In this document: piece after piece, positions 8,946-17,175 of the stretch
Layout: every line of letters starts with the position of its first letter
Numbering within the stretch: the stretch's first letter is position 1
DNA from: Burkholderiales bacterium
GTDB lineage: Bacteria > Pseudomonadota > Gammaproteobacteria > Burkholderiales > Burkholderiaceae
DNA: 64,000 nucleotides
Reading direction: 5' to 3'
Assembly: GCA_026225235.1 (NCBI GenBank)
Contig: JAMFSK010000114.1
Coordinates: 1 to 64,000 of the forward strand
Position numbers and translations under genes: made by a program
Notes under the pieces: model-generated
What the model saw: the letters and a program-made list of their open reading frames with translations, nothing else
What the model was told of the DNA's origin: nothing
Database searches by the model: none

Positions 8946-9970
8946 ATACTTCGACGCACTCATCTGCGCCCTCGCTCCACCCGCGGCCGGTCGCATGGCG
9001 CGAGCGATTTGCGCAGGCCGCGATCTTCATCTTGCTCGCCGGGCTGGTCGTGCTGTTCCAGTCGAAGGAGCCGACGTTTCTGAGCGTGGGAAATGTCTTC
9101 AGCATCATGCAGGCGGTCTCGATTGTCGCCCTGCTTGGCGTCGGTGTGGCCGTGACGCTTGCCGTGGATGGTTTCGATCTCTCGGTTGGCAGCATCGCCG
9201 CGTTCTCGCAGATGACCGCGAGCTATATCCTGGTCGTCCTCCACGGTTCGGCCCTCGCGGCCGTAGCGGGATGCCTGCTGTTCGGGGTCCTCGCGGGCCT
9301 GTTGAACGGGTTGCTCATTGTCAGGCTACGGATTCCCGACCAGTTGGCGACGCTGGGGACCCTGTTCCTGCTTGCCGGCCTTCAACTGATTCCCACGGGC
9401 GGCCGTTCGTTGACAACAGGGACGATCTTGCCCGACGGCAGCACCGCGACGGGTTCGTTTCCGGATACCTTCCTCGCACTTGGGCGCCTTCAAGTCGGCG
9501 GCGTGGTCCCGGTGCCCGTCATCGTGCTCGCACTGGTGACGCTCCTGCTCTGGTTCGTCATGGAGTTCACGCGCTGGGGCCGGGTTTTTTACGCGGTCGG
9601 CGGCAATGAAACTGCCGCAAGGCTTGCCGGTGCACCGACGCATCGGTATCGGGTGGCGGCCTATGTCATCTCGGCGACCATTGCTTCGCTGGGTGGGGTC
9701 TTGCTCTCGGCGCGGATCGGGCGGGGCGACGTGAGCGTCGGCAACTCACTGTTGCTCGACAGCGTGGCAGCGGCCCTGATCGGCTACGCGGTATGGGGCG
9801 CCAATCGGCCAAACGTTCTCGGTACGGTGATTGGCGCAATCTTCGTCGGGGTACTGTTGAACGGTCTGACGATGCTCAACGCACCGTACTACACGCAGGA
9901 CTTCGTCAAGGGACTCATCCTGGTCGGCGCTCTGGCCATCACGTTCAGCCTGAGCCGGAAGGCACGCTGA
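8942..9970 (+). CDS. CUT2 ABC importer permease (RbsC-like)
   Basis: This 342-residue integral inner-membrane permease of the RbsC/BPD_transp_2 family has about eight to ten hydrophobic segments. Typical segments include GVAVTLAVDGFDLSVGSIAA near residue 60-78 and YAVGGNETAARLAGAP near 217, the cytoplasmic loop that contacts the ATPase. It overlaps the ATPase gene by four bases (ATGA arrangement), so the two are translationally coupled. No binding protein gene lies in the same operon. The nearest candidate is the convergent gene ending at 10023. A homodimeric permease is expected. Confidence 0.88.
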   Translation: MNTSTHSSAPSLHPRPVAWRERFAQAAIFILLAGLVVLFQSKEPTFLSVGNVFSIMQAVSIVALLGVGVAVTLAVDGFDLSVGSIAAFSQMTASYILVVLHGSALAAVAGCLLFGVLAGLLNGLLIVRLRIPDQLATLGTLFLLAGLQLIPTGGRSLTTGTILPDGSTATGSFPDTFLALGRLQVGGVVPVPVIVLALVTLLLWFVMEFTRWGRVFYAVGGNETAARLAGAPTHRYRVAAYVISATIASLGGVLLSARIGRGDVSVGNSLLLDSVAAALIGYAVWGANRPNVLGTVIGAIFVGVLLNGLTMLNAPYYTQDFVKGLILVGALAITFSLSRKAR

Positions 9971-9971
9971 G

Positions 9972-10019
9972 CAGCGGGGTCGGTACGGTTGAAAGCAGAA
10001 ACCCGAGCCGGCCCCGTTG
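9972..10019. terminator. Stem-loop between convergent permease and binding-protein genes
   Basis: Bases 9972-9983 can pair with 10008-10019 in a 12-bp stem with two G-U pairs and a 24-base loop. It sits exactly between two convergent genes, so it could act in both directions. There is no good T-run on either side. It may therefore be a Rho-assisted terminator or simply an mRNA 3'-end stabiliser. Confidence 0.45.
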
Positions 10020-10022
10020 TCA

Positions 10023-11066
10023 TCAATGAGGGATCCAGCTTGCCTGTGCAGCGTTGCTGGCGTGGAACGCGGGAAACTTTTCGCCGAGATCGGCAATCGT
10101 CTTTATGTCGTTGGAGACCAGATCGTTACGCGTGATCAGCACCGGTTCGACGACGATCTGATGTCCGGGGTCTTGACCGGCAAGCAGCAAAGACACAGCA
10201 CGAACCGACACTTCGCCGATCACAGCGGGGTTGGTGGCCGCTGTCGCGACCCACGCGCTGCCTGGCTTGCGGATGGCTTCGATATCCGAGGTCGAGATGT
10301 CGGCGCTATAGATCTTGATCTTCGAGGCGATGCCGGCCTCGTCAGCGGCAAGCGAAGCACCGCGCGCAAATTCGTCATAGGGCGCGAATACGACCGAGAT
10401 ATCCGGATGCGCGCGATACACCGCGCTCGCCTGATTCGCGACCGACGCAGCGGTCTGGTCATCGACGGCACCCCACTGCGCCTTCTCCTTGACTTGCGGA
10501 TGGGCGGCCTTGAACGCCGTCCAGATCTCATTGCGACGGTCGAGCGGTGCGAAACCGGCGACATAGACATAACCCGCCGAGAACGCCGGGCCATTGTCCT
10601 TGATGACCTGGTTCAGCACGAGATCGGCCAGTTGGTGATCGCTCTGCTCGATTTGCGGGACCTTCGGGTTGTCGACATTCACGTCGAAGGCGACGACCTT
10701 GATGCCCTTGTCGAGCGCCTGCTGCACGACATCCTTAAGCGACTCCGGCAGGCCGTGATTGATCACGATGCCCTTGACGCCAGAATTGATCGCCTGCTGG
10801 ATCTGCTCGCGCTGCTCGGCCGCATTCTGCCGTCCTTCGAAGATGCGCAAGTCGATGCCGAGGGCCTTGGCCTGTTGCTGTGCTCCTGCTTCGTACGCCT
10901 GGAAAAAGTCGCCACTCGACAGATAGTTGATCAGCGCGACGCGCACGCCGCCCTTGTCGAACGGTGCCGGTGCGCCCGGAATGCCTGCCGCGTACGCGGC
11001 GGTCTGGGGCGCGAGCGCCGCGCCAGCGAGCAAGGCGATCGCCAGGGTGATTGAACGAAGTTTCAT
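10023..11066 (-). CDS. CUT2 ABC transporter periplasmic binding protein 1
   Basis: This 347-residue RbsB-like (Peripla_BP_4) sugar-type binding protein is exported by a Sec signal peptide of about 26 residues (MKLRSITLAIALLAGAALAP..., cleavage near AAYA-AG). The mature part alternates Rossmann-like units with the family pattern VALINYLSSGDFFQAYEAG and INSGVKGIVINHGLPES. The start at 11066 is chosen because it places the signal peptide at the N-terminus; the longer in-frame extension lacks sense. It converges on the first CUT2 permease, which lacks its own binding protein, so it is the natural partner. It is divergent from the second binding protein gene across a 281-bp shared control region. 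Confidence 0.88.
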   Translation of the reverse strand: MKLRSITLAIALLAGAALAPQTAAYAAGIPGAPAPFDKGGVRVALINYLSSGDFFQAYEAGAQQQAKALGIDLRIFEGRQNAAEQREQIQQAINSGVKGIVINHGLPESLKDVVQQALDKGIKVVAFDVNVDNPKVPQIEQSDHQLADLVLNQVIKDNGPAFSAGYVYVAGFAPLDRRNEIWTAFKAAHPQVKEKAQWGAVDDQTAASVANQASAVYRAHPDISVVFAPYDEFARGASLAADEAGIASKIKIYSADISTSDIEAIRKPGSAWVATAATNPAVIGEVSVRAVSLLLAGQDPGHQIVVEPVLITRNDLVSNDIKTIADLGEKFPAFHASNAAQASWIPH

Positions 11067-11347
11067 CGGTGTTCCTCTGTTGTTGTCTTGGGATGTCGTT
11101 GCGAGATGTCCTCGGACGGAAGCTGAATCTAGCAAGACACCTGCGCAAACCGAACCGACATAAAGAGGATTGGAAAAGACGCGCCACACGCATAGAAATT
11201 TCACCCCGACCTGAAATTCATATTCCTTTTTCTTCCTTGGGAACGGCGCGAGTTGGGTCCAACCTGCTTGCCTTCACGGCCTTATCTGATTCGTATCGCT
11301 CGGCGCGTGATAGCCGGATCGACCTTCTCCATCAGGGAACCTTGCAT
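11067..11347. promoter_or_regulatory. Divergent control region with central inverted repeat
   Basis: This 281-bp region separates two divergent binding-protein genes. AATTTCA (11197-11203) and TGAAATT (11212-11218) form a perfect 7-bp inverted repeat with an 8-base spacer. The repeat is almost exactly central, about 130 bp from each start codon. That placement suits a regulator that controls both directions at once. The spacing (T-N11-A-like half-sites) would fit a LysR-type protein such as CysB or SsuR, but this is inference. Confidence 0.45.
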
Positions 11348-12358
11348 ATGACTCTTTCCAGCCGCCTGCCGGCCCGCACTCCCGCGTCGACCCGCCAACG
11401 GCTCGTACGGATGCTCACCGCTTTTGCCGCCCTCCTCGGCGTAGCGACACTGGCCCATGCAGACGATGCGGCGCTCACGCTCAAGGGCAAACGCATTGCC
11501 ATCAGCGCGACCGGCACAGACCATTACTTCGACCTGAAGGCATTCGAAGCGGAAGTCGCTGAAGTCAAACGGCTCGGCGGCATTCCGATCACGCTCGATG
11601 CGGGACGCATCGACAAGAACCTCGTCTCGCAGCTGCAAACCGTCATCACGCAGAAACCCGATGCCGTGATCCAGACGCTTGGCACGCTGTCGGTCATCGA
11701 CCCGTCGCTCAAGAAAATCCGCGATGCAGGCATTCCGGTCTTTACGATCGACGTGCCTTCGCAGAACAGCATCAACAACACCACGTCCGACAACTGGTCG
11801 ATCGGTTCGTCGCTGGCGCTCAAGCTCGTGCAGTCGATCAAGGGCAAGGGCAATGTGCTCGTTTTCAATGGCTTCTACGGAGTGCCGGTCTGCGCGATCC
11901 GCTACGACGAGCTCAAGCAAGTGCTCAAGTACTACCCGAACGTGAAGATCATCGAGCCCGAACTGCGCGATGTGATTCCGAACACGGTGCAGGATGCCTA
12001 CAGCCAGGTCACGGCGTTGCTCAACAAGTACCCGAAGGGCTCGATCGCTGCGATCTGGTCCGCCTGGGATATCCCGCAGCTCGGCGCCAGCAAGGCACTG
12101 ATTGCGGCTGGGCGCACCGAAATCAAGACATTCGGGGTAGATGGCACACCTGAAGTGCTCGACCTGCTCAAGGCCGATCAATCACCGGTCGGTGCAGTCG
12201 CTGCGCAACAGCCCTCCCTGATTGGCAAGACCGCGGTCGACAACGTGGCGCGCTATCTCGCAGGGGATCACAACCTACCGAGCGACACCTACGTCCCGGC
12301 CCTGCTCGCGACGTCCGACAACCTGGCTGAAGTCAAGAAGCTGCGCGGCGACAACTAA
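11348..12358 (+). CDS. CUT2 ABC transporter periplasmic binding protein 2
   Basis: This 336-residue RbsB-like (Peripla_BP_4) binding protein has a long Sec signal of about 38 residues ending near TLAHA-DD. The mature domain starts LTLKGKRIAISATGTDHYFDL. It carries the usual two-lobe pattern, including TFGVDGTPEVLDLLKAD near the C-terminal lobe, where family members position ligand-binding residues. AGGGAA lies upstream of the ATG at 11348. It is the first gene of a binding protein-ATPase-permease-permease operon, a gene order like that of the galactofuranose system ytfQRT-yjfF. Ligand unknown. Context with flavin monooxygenases points to a sulfur compound. Confidence 0.88.
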   Translation: MTLSSRLPARTPASTRQRLVRMLTAFAALLGVATLAHADDAALTLKGKRIAISATGTDHYFDLKAFEAEVAEVKRLGGIPITLDAGRIDKNLVSQLQTVITQKPDAVIQTLGTLSVIDPSLKKIRDAGIPVFTIDVPSQNSINNTTSDNWSIGSSLALKLVQSIKGKGNVLVFNGFYGVPVCAIRYDELKQVLKYYPNVKIIEPELRDVIPNTVQDAYSQVTALLNKYPKGSIAAIWSAWDIPQLGASKALIAAGRTEIKTFGVDGTPEVLDLLKADQSPVGAVAAQQPSLIGKTAVDNVARYLAGDHNLPSDTYVPALLATSDNLAEVKKLRGDN

Positions 12359-12376
12359 GCGGCAAGGAGAACGAGG

Positions 12377-13963
12377 ATGTCGACGCCGATCGCAGAGGCG
12401 CCCTGGGCTCTCGCCCTGGACGGTATCGTCAAGCAGTTCGCGGGCAACCGCGCACTCGACGGCGCCACCTTGCACGTTGCACGCGCGACCGTGCACGGCC
12501 TGGTCGGTGAGAATGGGGCGGGCAAGTCGACTCTGATCAAGGTGTTGGCGGGTATTCACCGACCCGACAGCGGCACGATTACCGTCGACGGGCACAAGCA
12601 CGACCAGCTCACACCCCGCCAGGCCGAAGCGCTCGGCGTGCACTTCATCCATCAGGACCGCCTGCTGCCGCCGAACTTCACGGTAGGCGAGGCGCTGTTC
12701 CTCGGGCACGAATTGCGTCGCGGTCCCTGGCTTGATCGCCGCGCGATGCAAAGCCGTGCCACCGCGTTGCTGCGCGAGTATTTCGACATCGAGCTTCCCC
12801 CTGGCGCGCTGATTGCCGAACTGAGCACGGCTCAGCAACAGATTGTCCAGATCACGCGCGCGCTCCTCGCCAAGCCCACGGTGCTGGTGTTCGACGAGCC
12901 GACGGCCGCACTCGTCAAGCGCGAGGTGGACCATCTGACCGAGATCATCGGGCGACTGCGCTCGCAGGGACTGTCGATCATTTATATCTCGCACTACCTC
13001 CAGGAAATCGAAGCGCTCTGCGATTCGGTCACCATTTTGCGCAATGGGCGCGATGTCGGTACGGTGTCGCCGAAGACGACACCCGCGAGTGAAATCGCGA
13101 GGATGATGGTTAATCGCGAGCTGTCCGAGATGTACCCGAAGCAGACCGTACCGCTCGGCGACCCGGTCCTTGAAGTTCGCGCACTCAGCCTTGAACCGGC
13201 TTACCAGGATATCTCGCTCGCCGTACGCAGTGGAGAAGTCGTGGGTCTGACCGGGCTGGTCGGTTCGGGCGCCAAGGAACTTGTGCGCAGCATCTTCGGG
13301 CTCGCGCAGCCCGAGACGGGCGAGATCCTGATCGATGGCAAGCGTGTCCGCCTGCGCACACCGCGCGACGCAGTTGCCCATGGCCTCGCGATGGTGCCGG
13401 AGGATCGTCGCAGTCAAGGGGTCGCGCCTACGCTATCCGTGCTTGAAAACACCACCCTCGCCAGCCTCGGACGATTCTCCCAACTGGGACTTCTATCGGG
13501 CCGGCGCGAGCGCAGCGAGGTCAAGCGTCTGATCAGCGATCTCTCGATCACCGCGCCTGGCGCACATGCACCGGTGCGCGAACTCAGCGGCGGCAACCAG
13601 CAAAAGGTCGTGCTGGCGAAATGGCTCAGCCGCCAATCGCGCGTCTATATCCTCGACGAACCGACGGTCGGCGTGGATATCGGCGCCAAGGTCGAGATCT
13701 ACCGTCTGATCGGACGGCTCACTGCGGAAGGCGCGGGTGTGCTGCTGCTCTCCTCCGATCTGCAGGAGTTGCTGGGACTGTCAGACCGGATCTCGGTCAT
13801 GTATCGCGGCCGCATCGTGCGGAGCTTCGCAGCCGGCGAGGCCGACAGTGACACATTGCTCGCCTGCGCAACCGGCGCCATAGCGTCATGGCCCGAGGAT
13901 GCGCCTCTACACGCTGCTGCGCGACAAACCGAATTCAAGGAGTATGACGATGTCGCAACCTGA
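12377..13963 (+). CDS. CUT2 ABC importer, double ATPase 2
   Basis: This 528-residue RbsA-type tandem ATPase has a first domain with GENGAGKST near residue 52, the variant signature LSTAQQQIVQI and Walker B VLVFDEPT. The second has GLVGSGAKEL in place of a normal P-loop (the usual K-S/T pair is replaced) with intact LSGGNQQKV and VYILDEPTVG. A degenerate second P-loop is common in this family. AAGGAG sits nine bases before the ATG. The gene follows the binding protein by 18 bases and overlaps the first permease by 14 bases. Confidence 0.88.
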   Translation: MSTPIAEAPWALALDGIVKQFAGNRALDGATLHVARATVHGLVGENGAGKSTLIKVLAGIHRPDSGTITVDGHKHDQLTPRQAEALGVHFIHQDRLLPPNFTVGEALFLGHELRRGPWLDRRAMQSRATALLREYFDIELPPGALIAELSTAQQQIVQITRALLAKPTVLVFDEPTAALVKREVDHLTEIIGRLRSQGLSIIYISHYLQEIEALCDSVTILRNGRDVGTVSPKTTPASEIARMMVNRELSEMYPKQTVPLGDPVLEVRALSLEPAYQDISLAVRSGEVVGLTGLVGSGAKELVRSIFGLAQPETGEILIDGKRVRLRTPRDAVAHGLAMVPEDRRSQGVAPTLSVLENTTLASLGRFSQLGLLSGRRERSEVKRLISDLSITAPGAHAPVRELSGGNQQKVVLAKWLSRQSRVYILDEPTVGVDIGAKVEIYRLIGRLTAEGAGVLLLSSDLQELLGLSDRISVMYRGRIVRSFAAGEADSDTLLACATGAIASWPEDAPLHAAARQTEFKEYDDVAT

Positions 13964-15029
13964 CGCCGCGTCGTTGGCAACGGCGACTCACGGACCGCGC
14001 ACGGTCGATAGCAGAGACACGGCTCTCGGTGACAGTGCGGCGAGCGCCTCCCGCAAACGTCCAGCAAAACTGAGCAAGCGGCTGGCAGTACTCGCGATGC
14101 GACGCGGGTCTTTCGCGGCGTTTGCGGTCATCCTCGTTGTCTTTTCGATCACCGCGCCCAATTTCGCCTCGCTCGGCAATATCGCCAACGTATTTGCCCA
14201 ATCGGCGATTCTCGGCGTGCTGGCATTCGGGTTGACGATCGTCATTATTGGCGGCGGCGCAAACGTCGTTTCAGGCGGCATCGATCTTTCGCTGGCCGCC
14301 AACCTCGGACTGAGCGCAGCGGTCTACGCGACACTGCTCAAGACCGGGCACGGCGATCTCGTGGCCGTCGGAGCGACCCTGCTTACCGGTCTCGCGATCG
14401 GCGCAGGCAATGGTCTCGCGGTCGTCCTGCTGCGGCTACCGCCGTTGCTGGCCACCGTCGCCATGATGAACCTCGTTGCCGGCCTTGAACTTGTGCTGAC
14501 CCAGAACACTGTAGTGGCCGCGGAATCTCCGCTCCTGACCGCTTTGTCAGGAGGCGGACCGTTCGCGCTACCCATGCTTGCCTGGGTACTGCTGGCTGTT
14601 TCTGCCGTGCTGGTCGCTCTGCTCCAGTACACACCGTTTGGCCTGCGTCTCTATGCGGTCGGCGAATACCCCGAAGCGGCGCGAGCCAGCGGCATTCCGG
14701 TTCGGCCCTATGTTTTCGGCAGCTACGCGCTGAGCGGCGTGTGCGCGGCCCTCGCCTCGCTTTGCTCGGCAGCGCTGTTCAACGGCAGCACGACGGGGTC
14801 GGGCGAGATGTTGCTGTCCGTCGTGGCCATCGCGTATCTCGGCGTGATGTTTTCTCGCCGGCTCACACCCACCATTTCGGGCTCGCTGCTCGCAGCCCTC
14901 TTCATCGGCTTTCTGATCAACGGCTTCCAGTTGCTCAATATCTCCAGCTTCTGGGTGAACGGCGTGCAAGGGGTATTGATCATTGCCGTCGTTGCGGGAA
15001 CCACGGCGCTGCGGCGCGGGCGGGGCTGA
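13950..15029 (+). CDS. CUT2 ABC importer permease 2a
   Basis: This 359-residue RbsC-like inner-membrane permease has a hydrophilic N-terminal extension of about 50 residues before the first membrane segment. ATG 13950 is favoured over 13944 because it lies seven bases from AAGGAG. Typical elements are VVSGGIDLSLAANLGLSA and YAVGEYPEAARASGIPV, the loop contacting the ATPase. A second permease gene follows one base later, so the channel is probably a heterodimer, unlike the first CUT2 system with a single permease gene. Confidence 0.87.
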   Translation: MSQPDAASLATATHGPRTVDSRDTALGDSAASASRKRPAKLSKRLAVLAMRRGSFAAFAVILVVFSITAPNFASLGNIANVFAQSAILGVLAFGLTIVIIGGGANVVSGGIDLSLAANLGLSAAVYATLLKTGHGDLVAVGATLLTGLAIGAGNGLAVVLLRLPPLLATVAMMNLVAGLELVLTQNTVVAAESPLLTALSGGGPFALPMLAWVLLAVSAVLVALLQYTPFGLRLYAVGEYPEAARASGIPVRPYVFGSYALSGVCAALASLCSAALFNGSTTGSGEMLLSVVAIAYLGVMFSRRLTPTISGSLLAALFIGFLINGFQLLNISSFWVNGVQGVLIIAVVAGTTALRRGRG

Positions 15030-15030
15030 G

Positions 15031-16002
15031 ATGAGTACGTCGTCTGCACCGCTGCGCATCCGTAGGCATCCCGTTGGCGTGTCGCTGCGCTTTGCCGTCC
15101 CCATCGCCTTTGTCGCCGTCATCGTGTTCTTCTCGGTGGCTTCGCCCGCTTTCCTGACCTACGGGAATCTGTCGAGCCTGCTGTTCAATAACTTCGTCTT
15201 ACTCGGTCTGGTCGCCATCGGCATGACGTTTGCCGTGGCGGGCGGCGGCATTGACCTGTCGGTCGGCACGGCGCTCGATTTCTCGAGCCTCGCTTTTATC
15301 GTCCTGCTCAACACCGGTCACAGCGCTGCGCTTGCCGTTTTCGGCGCGCTGGTGGCCGCCCTGGCCGCAGGTCTGTTCAATGCGGTGCTGATCGGCGGCC
15401 TGCGCTTGCCCCCTTTTCTGGCCACTTTGGGTACGCTATTTATCGGCACCAGCGTCCAACAATTGCTCTCAGGTGGCGGTCAACCTATCTATCTGGTGCC
15501 GGGGGTCCACCTCACGCTGGCTAGTACGCGGATATCCGGCGTGGCCTTGCCGATCTGGATTGTCGCGGCGATCGCGACGGCCTATGGACTCGTCCTTGCG
15601 CGTGGCCGCTTCGGGCGGGCGGTGATCGCTGTCGGAGAGCAGGCGAACGTGGCCTACTACTCCGGCGTGCCGGCCCGGCGCGTCGTGGCGCTGACCTATC
15701 TGGCCAGCGCGCTGGCTGCGGCCGTGGCAGGCATTGTCGTCTCGTCGACCGTCAGCGCCTATGTCCCGATGTCGGGGAATGCGTTCCTGCTCAATGCGAT
15801 CGGTGCGACATTTATCGGCACGACGCTCGCTCGCACCAGCAGGCCCAACGTCGCAGGCACCCTCCTCGGCGTCTTGTTTCTGAACGTGGTCGCCAACGGG
15901 CTGTTGCTGATCGGATGGAATTTCTACTGGCAACAGGTCGCGACCGGGGTACTGATCTTCGCGGTGCTCGCAGTCAGCTTCGTGAGCCGGCGTCCTGCCT
16001 GA
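15031..16002 (+). CDS. CUT2 ABC importer permease 2b
   Basis: This 323-residue RbsC-like permease is paired with the preceding one. It carries AVAGGGIDLSVGTALDFSS near residue 68 and the coupling-loop block VAYYSGVPARRVVALTY. The ATG follows the previous TGA by one base, indicating coupled translation and a 1:1 heterodimer, as in YtfT/YjfF or LsrC/LsrD systems. It is the last gene of the second CUT2 operon. A 135-bp gap containing an inverted repeat (CGGCC at 16096, GGCCG at 16109, around a TATATT) separates it from the sulfonate importer operon. Confidence 0.87.
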   Translation: MSTSSAPLRIRRHPVGVSLRFAVPIAFVAVIVFFSVASPAFLTYGNLSSLLFNNFVLLGLVAIGMTFAVAGGGIDLSVGTALDFSSLAFIVLLNTGHSAALAVFGALVAALAAGLFNAVLIGGLRLPPFLATLGTLFIGTSVQQLLSGGGQPIYLVPGVHLTLASTRISGVALPIWIVAAIATAYGLVLARGRFGRAVIAVGEQANVAYYSGVPARRVVALTYLASALAAAVAGIVVSSTVSAYVPMSGNAFLLNAIGATFIGTTLARTSRPNVAGTLLGVLFLNVVANGLLLIGWNFYWQQVATGVLIFAVLAVSFVSRRPA

Positions 16003-16137
16003 GCCGGGCAGTAGGCAAACGACGTCGGCCCTGCCAGCGCCATAGTCGTTCGCCTGCTTTGTTTGTGAGGTTTTATTGGTTCGTCCGACACGCCACGGCC
16101 GCTATATTGGCCGGTCAAATACGGCCAGGACCGATCC

Positions 16138-17175
16138 ATGAATTTCCCCCGGGGCGCGGCGCGCTTTTCTTCTTCCCGTCAATTCGCTGCCCGCGTGACG
16201 GCCACGCTCGCTGCACTGCTCGCCGTGACAAGCGCGGCGTGGGTCCCGTTGACCGCGCAGGCGGCGCCGCCTACCGAGCTGAAGCTGGACTATGCGTACT
16301 ACTCCCCCGAAAGCCTTGTCATCAAGCGCAATGGCTGGATGGAAGAGGAACTAGCTGCCGACCATACGCAGGTCAAGTGGGTTCTGAGCCTCGGCAGTAA
16401 CCGGGCGCTCGAATACCTGAACAGCGGCGCCATCGATATCGGCTCGACAGCCGGCCTTGCTGCCGTGCTCGGCCGTGCCAATGGCAACCCGATTCATACG
16501 GTCTATATCTTCTCCCGCCCGGAGTGGACCGCACTCGTCGTGCGCAAGGATTCAACGATCAAAACGGTCGCCGACCTCAAGGGCAAGAAGATTGCCGCCA
16601 CCAAGGGCACGGATCCGTTTCTGTTTACGCTGCGCGCACTGCACGCCGCGGGCTTGTCGCGCGACGATGTAGAGCTCGTCAACCTCCAGCATCCCGACGG
16701 ACGTACCGCGCTCGCAAATGGTCAGGTCGATGCGTGGGCCGGACTCGACCCCCATATGGCCGCCGCCCAGATCGACGACGGCGCGCGCCTGCTCTATCGC
16801 AATGTCGACTTCAACACCTATGGCTTCCTCAATGTGCGCGAGGATTTCATCAACGAGCATCCGGACACGCTCGCACACGTCCTCAAGGTCTATGAACGCG
16901 CCCGTGTCTGGATCGGCGCGCATCCCGACGAGACGGCCAAAATCATCTCGGAAGAGTCGAAGCTCTCCTTGCCCGTCGCAAAGCTGCAACTGAGCCGCAA
17001 TGATTTCAGTCATCCGCAACCAGGCCCGCAACAGATCGAAGCGCTCAAGGCCGCGGCCCCGATTCTGACGCAGGAACAACTCGTGAAACCGGGTACCGAT
17101 CTGAATGCCGTGATCGATGCGCTTGTCGACGTCAAGCTTGCGCAGCCCGTGATCGCAGCGACAGAGAGCAAGTGA
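16138..17175 (+). CDS. SsuA-like aliphatic sulfonate binding protein
   Basis: This 345-residue periplasmic binding protein belongs to the SsuA/TauA/NrtA (NMT1) family, which delivers sulfonates or related anions to an SsuBC-type importer. A Sec signal of about 42 residues ends near AQA-APP. The mature protein begins ELKLDYAYYSPESLVIKRNG and contains IDIGSTAGLAAVLGRANG and a WAGLDPH segment lining the ligand cleft. AGGA precedes the start. The stop overlaps the start of the permease gene by 4 bp. With genes 17172 and 18152 it forms a standard ssuACB-like operon. Confidence 0.9.
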   Translation: MNFPRGAARFSSSRQFAARVTATLAALLAVTSAAWVPLTAQAAPPTELKLDYAYYSPESLVIKRNGWMEEELAADHTQVKWVLSLGSNRALEYLNSGAIDIGSTAGLAAVLGRANGNPIHTVYIFSRPEWTALVVRKDSTIKTVADLKGKKIAATKGTDPFLFTLRALHAAGLSRDDVELVNLQHPDGRTALANGQVDAWAGLDPHMAAAQIDDGARLLYRNVDFNTYGFLNVREDFINEHPDTLAHVLKVYERARVWIGAHPDETAKIISEESKLSLPVAKLQLSRNDFSHPQPGPQQIEALKAAAPILTQEQLVKPGTDLNAVIDALVDVKLAQPVIAATESK

